Shown piece by piece: positions 36,153 through 47,019 of a stretch of 64,000 bases of DNA (within the stretch, counting starts at the first letter, position 1; each line of letters begins with the position of its first letter). The position numbers and the translations under genes were made by a program. The notes under the pieces were generated by a model. That model saw nothing but the letters and a program-made list of their open reading frames with translations. It searched no databases and was not told the origin of the DNA. Source of the DNA: Acinetobacter sp. XH1741 (GTDB taxonomy: Bacteria; Pseudomonadota; Gammaproteobacteria; Pseudomonadales; Moraxellaceae); contig NZ_CP157428.1 of assembly GCF_041021895.1 (NCBI RefSeq), positions 310,001-374,000 on the forward strand. Reading direction: 5' to 3'.

Positions 36153-37211
36153 TTATGAAGCTTCTAAAGCTGGATAGTCTGTATAACCTTCAGCACCTTT
36201 CGCATATAAAGTCGTTGGTTGAAGATCATTTAAAGGTAAATCTTGCTCTAAACGCTGTAAAAGATCTGGGTTAGCAATATAAGCCTTACCAAAAGACACC
36301 GCATCCGCCTGACCTTCACGCAAAATACGTTTTGCCGTCTCTGGTGTCAGATTTTCATTGGCAATCCACACACCATTAAATTTTTCGCGAAGTTTAGGAC
36401 TAATACTATCGGCAGCTTCATATTCACGAGAGAAAATGAAAGCTACATTACGTTGGCTAAGCTGCTCAACTACATAACCAAATGTCGCCAACGGGTTTTC
36501 ATCACCCATATCATGAGAGTCGCCACGCGGTGCAATATGTACACCAACTCGTCCAGCGCCCCACACTTCAATAAAGGCATCAACCACTTCTAATAACAAA
36601 CGTGCGCGGTTTTCAACTGGACCACCATATTGGTCATCACGCTGGTTGGTATTACTTTGAAGGAACTGGTCAATTAAATAACCATTTGCAGCGTGTAACT
36701 CAACACCATCAAAACCAGCAGCTTTAGCAAGTTCTGCTGAATGTTTATATTGAGCAACCACTTCTTGAATTTCTTCAATTGAAAGTGCACGCGGTTTTAC
36801 ATATGGACGTTTAGGACGTAATAGACTCACTTCACCCGCAGGTTGAATCGCACTTGGTGCAACTGGAATATCGCCATCCAAAAGCTCAGGATGCGAAATA
36901 CGGCCTACATGCCAAAGTTGAACAACAATTTTTGAACCTTGCGCATGAACTGCTTCAATAATTTTGTTCCAAGCTTGTGCCTGCTCTTGTGACCAAAGCC
37001 CCGGAGTTTCTGCATAACCCACAGTTTTTGAACCGATTACTGTTGCTTCAGTAAGAATGAGACCAGCATTTGCACGTTGCTGATAATATTCCACCATTAG
37101 ATCGTTTGGAACACGGCTCTCGCCACTACGTGCACGTGTTAATGGGGCCATTACCAGTCGATTTTTAATTTCAAAATCACCAACTGTTAAAGGAGTATTG
37201 AGTTCAGCCAT
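36153..37211 (-). CDS. nemA: Old Yellow Enzyme family alkene reductase (NemA)
   Basis: A 352-residue FMN-dependent TIM-barrel reductase with NRLVMAPLTRARS near residue 17, QLWHVGRISHP near residue 100 and GFDGVELHAANGYLIDQFLQ near residue 165 (His/Asn substrate pair). It reduces alpha,beta-unsaturated carbonyls, N-ethylmaleimide and nitroaromatics. It follows an ArsR-family regulator at 28 bp and probably forms a two-gene operon with it, in contrast to E. coli where nemA follows nemR. Confidence 0.94.
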   Translation of the reverse strand: MAELNTPLTVGDFEIKNRLVMAPLTRARSGESRVPNDLMVEYYQQRANAGLILTEATVIGSKTVGYAETPGLWSQEQAQAWNKIIEAVHAQGSKIVVQLWHVGRISHPELLDGDIPVAPSAIQPAGEVSLLRPKRPYVKPRALSIEEIQEVVAQYKHSAELAKAAGFDGVELHAANGYLIDQFLQSNTNQRDDQYGGPVENRARLLLEVVDAFIEVWGAGRVGVHIAPRGDSHDMGDENPLATFGYVVEQLSQRNVAFIFSREYEAADSISPKLREKFNGVWIANENLTPETAKRILREGQADAVSFGKAYIANPDLLQRLEQDLPLNDLQPTTLYAKGAEGYTDYPALEAS

Positions 37212-37239
37212 GATCGCCTCGACTTACACTTTATTTGTT

Positions 37240-37542
37240 TTAAAGTGTCTGTTTTAAATGTTCGATATATTGCTGAATCAAAGCTTCATTACGTGAAAAA
37301 TAAGACCATTGCCCATATTTCTGGACTTGAATGAGACCGGCCTGCTGTAAAACAGACAAATGATTGGACATTGTAGACTGAGCTACTTTACCCAAACGTT
37401 CAATATGACCTGCGCAAACCCCTTTTTCGAAACTACCACCGCACTCTTCTACCGGTAAATAATGCGCAGGTTCTTTTAACCATTGCAGAATCTGCCGACG
37501 CAGAGGATTGGCTAGGGCTTTGCTAATTGCATCAATATCCAT
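37240..37542 (-). CDS. ArsR-family regulator with two cysteines
   Basis: A 100-residue winged helix-turn-helix protein of the ArsR type (ISKALANPLRRQILQWL; STMSNHLSVLQQAGL as recognition helix near residue 58). Cys34 and Cys43 lie in an insertion of about ten residues (EECGGSFEKGVC) before the recognition helix. The canonical ELCVC metal site is absent, so a thiol-based electrophile or redox switch is plausible. The downstream nemA, which detoxifies electrophiles, supports that reading. A perfect palindrome lies 22 bp upstream of the start. Confidence 0.88.
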   Translation of the reverse strand: MDIDAISKALANPLRRQILQWLKEPAHYLPVEECGGSFEKGVCAGHIERLGKVAQSTMSNHLSVLQQAGLIQVQKYGQWSYFSRNEALIQQYIEHLKQTL

Positions 37543-37564
37543 AGGCTCAACACGTCTTTTAAAC

Positions 37565-37580
37565 GAACAAAGCTTTGTTC
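37565..37580. promoter_or_regulatory. Candidate operator of the ArsR-nemA unit
   Basis: GAACAAAGCTTTGTTC is a perfect 16-base palindrome 22 bp upstream of the ArsR start. Position and symmetry fit an autoregulatory site for a dimeric winged-helix repressor. Confidence 0.6.
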
Positions 37581-37611
37581 AGCATTTCGAAAACATAATA
37601 TCGTATTTTCG

Positions 37612-37646
37612 CGATATTCATATCCATTTTTTTCGATATTCATATC
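37612..37646. repeat. Direct repeat CGATATTCATATC upstream of ArsR
   Basis: The 13-mer occurs at 37612-37624 and 37634-37646, 22 bp apart, about two helical turns. Another ATATCG lies at 37599 and TCATATCG recurs at 37714. It may be a second regulator's site or promoter DNA. Confidence 0.4.
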
Positions 37647-37744
37647 GTGTTTTTCCGATTAACTTCCGATCACTGAACTGCTTTGCCGTTTTAATCGCTA
37701 AAAATTTAAGAGTTCATATCGAGAAATAAAAGCTTAATAGGCTC

Positions 37745-38840
37745 TTATAACCCTTGTTTTAAACTTGCTTCAATAAAGCGGTCAAGGTCACCGTCAAGAA
37801 CCGCACCAGTATTTGAGTTTTCAACACCTGTACGTAAGTCCTTGATACGAGAGTCATCAAGTACGTAAGAACGAATTTGGCTACCCCAACCAATATCAGA
37901 CTTCGAGTCTTCAAGTGCTTGAGCCGCTTCGTTACGTTTTTGCATTTCTAGTTCATACAATTTCGCACGTAACTGTTTCCATGCATGATCACGGTTCGCA
38001 TGTTGTGAACGCTGGTTTTGACATGCCACCACAATCCCAGATGGAATGTGCGTTAAACGAACTGCTGAATCTGTTTTGTTAATGTGCTGACCACCTGCAC
38101 CCGATGCACGGTAAGTATCAGTACGAACATCTGAAGGATTAATATCAATTTCGATATTGTCATCAACTTCTGGGGAAATAAATACCGCAGAGAATGAAGT
38201 ATGACGGCGGTTACCACTGTCAAACGGTGACTTACGAACTAAACGATGTACACCAGATTCTGTACGCAACCAGCCATATGCATATTCACCTTCAACACGA
38301 ATCGTTGCAGATTTAATACCCGCTACGTCACCATCAGATACTTCCATAAGTTCTGCTTTAAAACCGTGACGTTCGATCCAGCGCATATACATACGTAATA
38401 ACATTGAAGCCCAATCTTGTGCTTCTGTACCACCTGAACCTGCCTGAATCTCGACATAACAAGGATTCGGATCCATTGGGTTGCTAAACATACGGCGGAA
38501 TTCAAGCTTTGCCAATTCTTCTTCGGCAGCACCAAGCTCAGATTGCACATCTACAAGCAAGCTTTCATCATCAGCTTCAACAGCTAAATCTAGCATTGCT
38601 TTGGCATCTTCAAGCTGTGTAGATAAACCATCTAACACATTAATAACGTTTTCTAGTTCGCCCTTTTCTTTTGCCATTGCCTGAGCACGGTTTTGATCAT
38701 TCCAGATCGCAGGGTCTTCTAACTCACGTAAAACTTCTTCTAAACGTTCTTTTTTCAGATCGTAGTCAAAGATACCCCCGTAGTGTTTGGCTACGATCAG
38801 TTAAGTCTTTCAATTGGTTTAGATAAGGATTAATTTCCAC
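37745..38840 (-). CDS. prfB: Peptide chain release factor 2, with programmed +1 frameshift
   Basis: The full product is 364 residues: 24 codons from a GTG at 38840 (sequence begins [17 protein letters not shown]), a +1 shift over the T at 38768, then the main frame down to 37745. It has the SPF anticodon-like tripeptide (RKSPFDSG) and the GGQ peptidyl-hydrolysis motif ([14 protein letters not shown]). RF2 terminates at UGA and UAA and controls its own level by the shift. The open frame starting at 38677 is only the distal part. Confidence 0.95.
38766..38781 (-). promoter_or_regulatory. prfB frameshift site
   Basis: Read on the minus strand, CGGGGGTATCTTTGAC gives the internal Shine-Dalgarno-like GGGGG, the slippery CTT, and the in-frame UGA at 38768-38766 followed by C. 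This is the conserved RF2 arrangement. Confidence 0.95.
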
Positions 38841-39152
38841 GCGAGTGTTCCCATAAAAACAGATAAACAGTCGCATATTTTATCATAGCTCTGGTTATCT
38901 TCGAACCTGCTTTAATCTCTAACTCTGATTTCAATCTATAAGTTTTTTAATTTCTTTCAGATGATTTTAAGATTGACTCGTAACATCCCCATACAAAATT
39001 GGGTACTTTTCCAGCATTTTTGAGTTTCTACACAAAATCTCCTCAATTTTAATAAAATTAAACATTCTATTTTTATTAAATTAAATCAATTATTTAAATT
39101 AAATATAATTACATAAATTGAACATGGTTACAGTCCAGTTACTTGTACAAGA
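38841..39152. other. AT-rich intergenic stretch with no gene seen
   Basis: This is the divergent gap between prfB and the second porin gene. It contains long A/T runs and no ORF, strong hairpin or repeat that I can support. Regulatory DNA for the porin is the likely content. Confidence 0.5.
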
Positions 39153-39180
39153 TTGACGGTAATTGATTTTGCTCTAGACT
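39153..39180 (+). promoter_or_regulatory. Promoter of the second porin gene
   Basis: TTGACG (39153-39158) and TAGACT (39175-39180) lie 16 bp apart. The leader would be about 45 nt and includes a strong GAGGGGAGAG ribosome site. Confidence 0.65.
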
Positions 39181-39231
39181 AAAAGTTGTAACAAAACATT
39201 TATAAAATCGTTTTTAGAGGGGAGAGATTCC

Positions 39232-39999
39232 ATGAAAAAACTAGCAATTGCATCAGCTCTTTTATCTGCGCTTGCAGTAAGTGGCGCAGCAAAAGCTTAC
39301 CAAGCTGAAGTTGGTGGTTCTTACACTTATCTTGATCCAGATAACGGCAGCAGCGTAAGCAAATTCGGTGTTGATGGGACTTATTATTTCAACCCTGTTC
39401 AAACACGTAATTCACCGCTTGCTGAAGCAGCATTCTTAAACCGTGCAAGCAACGTTAACGCACACGTTAACTATGGCGATAACAGCGGTACTAAAGACAC
39501 TCAATATGGCGTAGGTATTGAATACTATGTTCCTAACACCGACTTCTACCTTAGCGGTGATGTAGGCAGAAACGAGTATGAAATCGACCGTATTAACTAC
39601 GACCAAAAAGTAACAACTTATGCTGCTGAAGTAGGTTATTTACCAGCACCGGGCTTATTACTTGCTTTGGGTGTTAAAGGTTATGACGAGAAAAATGGTA
39701 AAGACGGCGCAGACCCTACTGTTCGTGCTAAATACGTAACTCAAGTTGGTCAACATGACGTAAACCTTGAAGCTTATGGCGCGTTTGGTGACCTTGACGA
39801 ATATAAAGTTCGTGGTGACTACTACATCGATAAAACTTTAAGTTTTGGTGTGGACTACTACAACAATGACTTAACTGATAAAGATGAATGGGGCATTAAT
39901 GCTAAGAAATTCTTAAATCAGCAAGTAAGTGTTGAAGGTCGCATTGGTTTCGGTGATAACGACAACACTTATGGTGTTCGTGCAGCATACCGCTTCTAA
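39232..39999 (+). CDS. Omp33-36-like outer-membrane porin
   Basis: A 255-residue precursor with a clear signal peptide (cut after GAAKA before YQAEV) and an all-beta mature part ending in VRAAYRF, the terminal-Phe sorting signal. The block SPLAEAAFLNRAS near residue 64 and the overall layout match Omp33-36 at 14851 (PLAEAAFLNQAS), so the two are paralogues, this one being about 45 residues shorter. It is rich in Asp and Tyr. Substrate unknown. Confidence 0.85.
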   Translation: MKKLAIASALLSALAVSGAAKAYQAEVGGSYTYLDPDNGSSVSKFGVDGTYYFNPVQTRNSPLAEAAFLNRASNVNAHVNYGDNSGTKDTQYGVGIEYYVPNTDFYLSGDVGRNEYEIDRINYDQKVTTYAAEVGYLPAPGLLLALGVKGYDEKNGKDGADPTVRAKYVTQVGQHDVNLEAYGAFGDLDEYKVRGDYYIDKTLSFGVDYYNNDLTDKDEWGINAKKFLNQQVSVEGRIGFGDNDNTYGVRAAYRF

Positions 40000-40012
40000 T
40001 CTTACCTAGATT

Positions 40013-40045
40013 AAAAAAATCCGCTCAATTGAGCGGATTTTTTTA
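40013..40045. terminator. Bidirectional terminator between porin gene and recJ
   Basis: ATCCGCTCAATTGAGCGGAT is a perfect palindrome with A- and T-runs outside; it overlaps the recJ stop. Confidence 0.92.
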
Positions 40046-41743
40046 TTGTTTTAAATGCACAATTCGCAGCTGTAAACTCACATTACCATTAAACACATTA
40101 CGGTCTATTTCATAAACTAGATGTACATGATCACGCATCGGATCAAATTCAAATCGACCTGCAGCATTAAATGCAATTGCATCGAAACTATAATGATCTA
40201 AAGCCAATTTAAGTTTTAAATGTGTGTCTTTGAGCCAACGGAAATCAATAACTTTAAAATTCCCTTCAAACTGAGGGAGTGGAAATTTTTGTCCCCAAGG
40301 CCCTAACTGCTCAATCCAGTTCAAGGTATCTAACTGCAAAGCAGAAACAGGGAGCTCACCATCAGTCCATAAGGTCGCTTGAAAGATAGACTCATCCATT
40401 GAAGCCACACAGTTATTAAATACTTGTTTAAAAGCCTCAAAGTTTTCTTTACGTATTGTCAAACCTGCTGCTGCTGCATGCCCACCAAAATGGCTTACGA
40501 GCTCAGGATGTTGCTCCGCGACTTGTTCAATCGTATCTCGAATATGGACTCCATCAATTGAACGTGCTGAGCCTTTAATATGAATACCATCTTCATCTGG
40601 TGCAAAAACAATAGTAGGCCGATGGAACTGTTCTTTTAAACGTCCCGCAACAATACCAATGACACCTTGGTGCCAATTTTCTTCAAATAGAACAAGCGCT
40701 GCAGGAATATCTTCTTTTGAAAGTTGCAAGCTATCTAAAGCAGATAAAGCTTGTTGCTTCATCTCTCCTTCAACTTGACGACGCTCTATATTTAACTGAT
40801 TTAATTGCTGAGCAATCGGGTAGGCAGTTTCCATAGAATCAGCTAATAAACACTCAATACCAATGCGCATGCTTTCCATACGCCCCGCGGCATTAATACG
40901 AGGGCCTATTACAAATCCTAAATCTTGTGCTCGTAAAGAGGCTGCTTCTCGACCCGCAATATCAAGTAATGCCAATATTCCAACTCGACATTGATGTTGC
41001 TGAATGCGTTTTAAGCCTGCATCTACCAATATACGATTGTTGTAATCGAGTACAGCGACATCAGCATATGTTCCCAAAGCAACTAAATCTAAATATTGGG
41101 TAACTTTACTGGTAGTTTTGCCCTGTTTATTACGTAAACTTGCCAAATTGGCAAGCACATAAAATGCGACCCCTACCCCTGCAAGCGCTTTACTTGGAAA
41201 CTCACAACCCAATTGATTCGGATTGACCACCGCCTCAGCAAGCGGTGTTTCTTTTGTTGTTAAATGATGATCGGTAATAATCACTTGCATGCCCAAGGCA
41301 TGTGCAGAATCAACGCCAGCATGGCTGGAAATTCCATTATCTACCGTAATTAACAAATCTGGTTGATAAGTTCGATGAGCAAGCTCAGCAATCGCTGGAG
41401 TAAGGCCATAACCATATTTGAAACGATCTGGCACCAGATAATCGACTTGTGCCCCCATATCGCGAAGCACGAGTACCATTAATGCTGTACTGGTTGCCCC
41501 ATCCGCATCATAGTCCCCGACAATAACAATTTTTTTTTGCTCATCAATAGCTTGATCTATTAATGATACAGCAGCATCCAACCCTTTAAGTGCGGGCGCA
41601 AGTAAATTCTTAAGTTTTAGCTCAAGTTCTTGCTCTGATTGCACGCCACGTCTTGCCAAAATTTCAGCAATAAACGGAGGCACGCCCTGAAACTGTTCAG
41701 GGCGTGTCAATAAAGGTCTTTGTTTAATTTGTATTTTTGTCAT
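40043..41743 (-). CDS. recJ: Single-stranded-DNA-specific exonuclease RecJ
   Basis: A 566-residue DHH-superfamily nuclease: VIVGDYDADGATSTALM (motif I, near residue 73), the DHH of VIITDHHLT (near residue 157), then the DHHA1 region with FGGHAAAAGLTI (near residue 420) and a C-terminal OB-like domain. RecJ digests single-stranded DNA 5' to 3' in RecF-pathway recombination and mismatch repair. It starts immediately after the pdxH stop (TAA-ATG), so the two are cotranscribed. Confidence 0.96.
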   Translation of the reverse strand: MTKIQIKQRPLLTRPEQFQGVPPFIAEILARRGVQSEQELELKLKNLLAPALKGLDAAVSLIDQAIDEQKKIVIVGDYDADGATSTALMVLVLRDMGAQVDYLVPDRFKYGYGLTPAIAELAHRTYQPDLLITVDNGISSHAGVDSAHALGMQVIITDHHLTTKETPLAEAVVNPNQLGCEFPSKALAGVGVAFYVLANLASLRNKQGKTTSKVTQYLDLVALGTYADVAVLDYNNRILVDAGLKRIQQHQCRVGILALLDIAGREAASLRAQDLGFVIGPRINAAGRMESMRIGIECLLADSMETAYPIAQQLNQLNIERRQVEGEMKQQALSALDSLQLSKEDIPAALVLFEENWHQGVIGIVAGRLKEQFHRPTIVFAPDEDGIHIKGSARSIDGVHIRDTIEQVAEQHPELVSHFGGHAAAAGLTIRKENFEAFKQVFNNCVASMDESIFQATLWTDGELPVSALQLDTLNWIEQLGPWGQKFPLPQFEGNFKVIDFRWLKDTHLKLKLALDHYSFDAIAFNAAGRFEFDPMRDHVHLVYEIDRNVFNGNVSLQLRIVHLKQ

Positions 41744-42400
41744 TTAAGGCATCAGCCGGTGCAACGTCCATTGACCATCGATTTTTTCATAACTCAAGCG
41801 GTCATGTAAACGATTTGGTCGTCCTTGCCAGAATTCATAATAATCCGGTTGCAAACGATATCCACCCCAAAACTCTGGCTTATCGAGTACTTCACGGCTT
41901 TCAACTTGTTGTTGCAAGTCTTGAAAGCGCTGCTGTAACAACTCTCTGCTTTCGATTTTTCCACTTTGCGGTGTACTAATATGAGCGGCGATCTGACTAT
42001 CACGGGGACGTTTATGATAATAGTCTGTAGATTCCTGTTCAGGAATTTTGACCACATGTCCACCCACTCGGACTTGGCGCTCTAAACTCGGCCAATAAAA
42101 TAACAATTCAGCATATGGGTTATCTGCCAGATCAGCCCCTTTTTGGCTGTCATAATTGGTATAGAAATCATAACCCGCTTCTGTCGCACCACGTAATAAT
42201 ACAGTTCTGACATGTGGACGACCGCTAGCACTGGCTGTTGCCAATGACATTGCATACGGTTCGTGCAAGTTAGCCGCTAAGGCATGATTAAACCAACCTA
42301 AAAATTGCTCATGTGGATTGTTAGCGACATGAGTCTCGTACAATTCACCTTGTTCATAGCTTAAGCGTAATTCACTTAAGTCTTTAATGACATCACTCAT
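41744..42400 (-). CDS. pdxH: Pyridoxamine 5'-phosphate oxidase
   Basis: A 218-residue FMN enzyme. The region RPHVRTVLLRGATEAGYDFYTNYDS (FMN site, split barrel), YWPSLERQVRVGG and the C-terminal WQGRPNRLHDR are diagnostic. It oxidises pyridoxine or pyridoxamine 5'-phosphate to pyridoxal phosphate. It sits between glmM and recJ on one strand with almost no spacing, so a glmM-pdxH-recJ transcript is likely. Confidence 0.96.
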   Translation of the reverse strand: MSDVIKDLSELRLSYEQGELYETHVANNPHEQFLGWFNHALAANLHEPYAMSLATASASGRPHVRTVLLRGATEAGYDFYTNYDSQKGADLADNPYAELLFYWPSLERQVRVGGHVVKIPEQESTDYYHKRPRDSQIAAHISTPQSGKIESRELLQQRFQDLQQQVESREVLDKPEFWGGYRLQPDYYEFWQGRPNRLHDRLSYEKIDGQWTLHRLMP

Positions 42401-42409
42401 GGCTATACC

Positions 42410-43747
42410 TTATGCAACCTGTGCTTGTGAACGAACTGCATTTGCTAAATGTTCAGCTAAAGCATTTACTTCTTGCTCGTTATCACCTTCAACCATGACA
42501 CGAATCACTGGCTCAGTTCCAGACTTACGAACTAAAATACGTCCACGTCCTTTAAGTTGCTCTTCGGCCTTATTAAACTCAGTCACTAGCGCTGGAATAG
42601 AGTATGGGTCAAGCATTTGCTCTAAGCGTATATTTACAAGAACTTGCGGGAATAATTTAAAGTCCTGAACTAATTCATGAAGTGCTTTATTCTGCTCAAC
42701 CATCACCGTTAATACTTGCAATGCCGCAATAATGGCATCACCCGTTGTACTCTTATCTAAAGTTAAAATATGACCAGATGGTTCTCCACCTGTAACCCAG
42801 CCATTTTCTTCTAATGCTTGTAGTACATAACGGTCACCGACTTTCGCGCGAACAAAGCCAACTCCCGCTTTTTCAAGTGCGACTTCAAGTGCGATATTAC
42901 TCATGACAGTACCGACCACGCCCACAGGTTTTTTCTGAGCTTGAGTCGCTAAAATATATAAAATATGGTCGCCATCAATTAAGTTACCAAACTTATCAAC
43001 CATCACTACTCGGTCAGCATCGCCATCAAAAGCAATCCCTAGATCTGCGCCTTGCTCAACCACTGCTTTTTGTAAGTGTTCAGGATGTGTTGAACCACAG
43101 TTTTCATTAATATTTAAACCATCTGGCTCATTATATAAAGCAATAACTTTAGCACCTAGTTCACGAAAAACTGAAGGACCGACGCTGTAGGCTGCACCAT
43201 GAGCACAATCCACAACAATTTTTAAATTATTTAAATCAAAATGATAGGGAAATGTAGATTTACAAAATTCAATATAGCGACCATTTGCATCATTTACTCG
43301 AATACTCTTACCCAAGTTTGCAGTGTCTTCAATCAATAAATCTTTTTCTAATTCTCTATTAATTTCTTCTTGTAATGAATCTGGTAGTTTTTTGCCTTCA
43401 CTTGAAAAGAATTTAATACCATTATCAAAGTATGGATTATGTGATGCAGAAATTACGATGCCAGCATAGGCGTGTAATGCACGAGTAAGGTGTGCAATTG
43501 CTGGCGTCGGCAATGGACCAAGTAAGTGAACATATACACCAGCAGCGTTTAATCCTGCCTGTAAAGCGGCCTCTAAAATATAACCAGATAAACGAGTGTC
43601 TTTTCCTAATACAACAAGCGGTTTATTTTTTGGACTCGTTCGTTTTAATACCTTCCCTGCAGCAAAGCCTAATTTTAAAGCAAACTCTGGTGTAATAGGC
43701 GTTTGCCCAAATTTTCCACGAATACCATCTGTTCCAAAATAACTCAT
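42410..43747 (-). CDS. glmM: Phosphoglucosamine mutase
   Basis: A 445-residue alpha-D-phosphohexomutase. It shows the phosphoserine loop [13 protein letters not shown] near residue 100, the metal loop DGDADRVVM near residue 243, the sugar loop GGEPSGH near residue 324 and the phosphate loop [14 protein letters not shown] near residue 410. It makes glucosamine 1-phosphate for UDP-GlcNAc, feeding the peptidoglycan and lipid A enzymes coded later in the window. Confidence 0.97.
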   Translation of the reverse strand: MSYFGTDGIRGKFGQTPITPEFALKLGFAAGKVLKRTSPKNKPLVVLGKDTRLSGYILEAALQAGLNAAGVYVHLLGPLPTPAIAHLTRALHAYAGIVISASHNPYFDNGIKFFSSEGKKLPDSLQEEINRELEKDLLIEDTANLGKSIRVNDANGRYIEFCKSTFPYHFDLNNLKIVVDCAHGAAYSVGPSVFRELGAKVIALYNEPDGLNINENCGSTHPEHLQKAVVEQGADLGIAFDGDADRVVMVDKFGNLIDGDHILYILATQAQKKPVGVVGTVMSNIALEVALEKAGVGFVRAKVGDRYVLQALEENGWVTGGEPSGHILTLDKSTTGDAIIAALQVLTVMVEQNKALHELVQDFKLFPQVLVNIRLEQMLDPYSIPALVTEFNKAEEQLKGRGRILVRKSGTEPVIRVMVEGDNEQEVNALAEHLANAVRSQAQVA

Positions 43748-43839
43748 AGCTTATCTCATTTTACGCCACTTCAGCCGTGGCTCATTTCGTATATGGCTAT
43801 TCTGCCATATGTCTTTTCATTAGATTTACTTTACACCAA

Positions 43840-43871
43840 AAACAAAAAGCCGTCAGTGTAATGACGGCTTT
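43840..43871 (-). terminator. Terminator after guaB
   Basis: AAAGCCGTCA and TGACGGCTTT around GTGTAA; a U-rich run follows on the minus strand. Confidence 0.9.
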
Positions 43872-43895
43872 CTGCATTGATTTGGTTACCAAAAA

Positions 43896-45389
<1,494 letters not shown>

Positions 45390-45497
45390 CTATTATAAAC
45401 AAATTTCAATGCAATTTTCATATAATCTTTGCCTTTTTCAGCAATAGATATCCGCCCACTCTAAATATTTCCCACTTATTATTAGGTTAGCTCATAT

Positions 45498-45863
45498 TTA
45501 GCTCACCTGATCATAGTCATGATCATTTTCTGAATCTGCTGGGCTTACTTCAATTAGAGGAATCAGCTGGTGCGCCAAGCGCGCTTTCGTACACTGTTCA
45601 TCAGCAATCTGCACCTCTTTACAAGTAGAACTACGCACAGCATAAATAGAACATCCTACTTCTTTACCAATTTCACCCGTTAAAGCCTGACACCGTGGCT
45701 GAGTTTGATTGGTTCCACGCATACAAGAATAAACGGGTGTCAAAGGTTCGACCAGATGTTCATCTATGAACTCGGCCTCAGCCCAGTAAAATGAAACCCG
45801 AAAATGTGCACAACACGCCCCACAGCGTAGGCACTCATCTGGAGTCGCAACTTGAGATAACAT
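45498..45863 (-). CDS. YkgJ-type cysteine-cluster protein
   Basis: A 121-residue protein with the CxxCxxCC cluster (Cys11, Cys14, Cys17, Cys18) and further cysteines near 47, 58, 70, 80 and 90. This pattern defines the YkgJ family (putative zinc- or iron-binding proteins), whose role is unknown. The C terminus is acidic and short. It stands between guaB and an MBL-fold gene, separated by AT-rich gaps on both sides. Confidence 0.82.
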   Translation of the reverse strand: MLSQVATPDECLRCGACCAHFRVSFYWAEAEFIDEHLVEPLTPVYSCMRGTNQTQPRCQALTGEIGKEVGCSIYAVRSSTCKEVQIADEQCTKARLAHQLIPLIEVSPADSENDHDYDQVS

Positions 45864-45954
45864 TTTTATTCAAATTCTCGTCATCAAAAATTTTTCTGTG
45901 ACGCAAAATCCTAAAAAAATTTCAAATTGGACTCAAGATATTGAACCTAACTTT

Positions 45955-46752
45955 TTATGTTGGACAGCTAAAAATTTGTTCAGTCATTAAATCTACGCCG
46001 CATGGCAATGTTTCAATCCAGTCTAAAAACTGGTTAATCATTTCTTTGCCAATAAATGGAATACCGTGCTGCGGCACAATCATTTCAATATCCATTTGAC
46101 GAACCATATTGACCCATAAGCGTATGACTTTATTGGAACACATATAGCGTTGGTGAAAAGCTTTCATTTTCATCACATGGGCATCAAAATCTTTTAGAGG
46201 CAGACTAGCATCATCGACAATTGAAGCCCCCATATCGCCAGAGAATAAAATTTTGGCAACTGGGTCATAAAACTGGAAATTACCTACCGAATGTAGAAAA
46301 TGTGCCGGAACCATAACAAGCTTTGATTCGCCCAACTGGATCACTTGCCCACGATCTGGCAACTCAATAAGACGATCTTCCCAATTTCCTTTCATGCGCT
46401 CACTCATAAATGAGGAATTCAGGTGAGGTAAAAATCGTGCCCATAATTTAGAAGCAACCACTTTAGCATCTGTATAGACCAACCAACGTGGCATTGAAGT
46501 AATAATGTCTGGGTCTTGATGCGAAGCAATCACATAGTCTAGATTTTTAAGACGAGTATATTTATTAAGTTCCATAGTGAGTGGGACATAGGTCAAATCA
46601 CCCCCTGGGTCAATAACAGCCGCTCGTCCATGATCAATAATTAAAAATTGATTGGCTTGTATGCCCTCACCTTTGACCAAGCTGGTAAAACTAATACATT
46701 TATGCACACCATTATCAAATAATATCTGAGATGTTGTTTTTTCAAACCCCAT
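45955..46752 (-). CDS. MBL-fold metallo-hydrolase of the flavodiiron (ODP) type
   Basis: A 265-residue metallo-beta-lactamase-fold protein. The first metal motif reads SHQDPDI in place of the usual HxHxDH, as in flavodiiron and oxygen-binding diiron (ODP) proteins. Further ligands come from AHFLHSVGNF, FSGDMGAS and PQHG. There is no flavodoxin domain, so any redox partner must be encoded elsewhere. An oxygen- or NO-binding diiron protein is the best guess. It is monocistronic by spacing. Confidence 0.75.
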   Translation of the reverse strand: MGFEKTTSQILFDNGVHKCISFTSLVKGEGIQANQFLIIDHGRAAVIDPGGDLTYVPLTMELNKYTRLKNLDYVIASHQDPDIITSMPRWLVYTDAKVVASKLWARFLPHLNSSFMSERMKGNWEDRLIELPDRGQVIQLGESKLVMVPAHFLHSVGNFQFYDPVAKILFSGDMGASIVDDASLPLKDFDAHVMKMKAFHQRYMCSNKVIRLWVNMVRQMDIEMIVPQHGIPFIGKEMINQFLDWIETLPCGVDLMTEQIFSCPT

Positions 46753-46970
46753 TTAATTTCCCCAAAAAACTTTTAAATATTAGATATTTTTATATCCATA
46801 CTAAAATAAAGGGATTCTAAGAGGCTTGCAATGAATTGCTTGATATTTCTCATAATATTTTAAAATTGATTTTACTTTTCTTATTCTAGAAATGAATCAT
46901 CAAAAAATTGGCGATCTTTATAGTCTCCTTAAATATACTTTATCTTGAAGCTTAACTACTTAAACACTCA

Positions 46971-47001
46971 AAAAAAAACGCACCCTTAATGAATGCGTTT
47001 T
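46971..47001 (-). terminator. Terminator after the Mn-exporter-type gene
   Basis: AAAACGCA and TGCGTTTT arms around 11 bases, with a U-run on the minus strand just after the stop at 47020. Confidence 0.8.
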
Positions 47002-47019
47002 ATATAAATTGAAAATAAT

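Noticed and set aside
37565..37646. CRISPR-like repeat array upstream of ArsR
   Set aside because: Only two full 13-base copies occur, with no regular spacers or cas genes.
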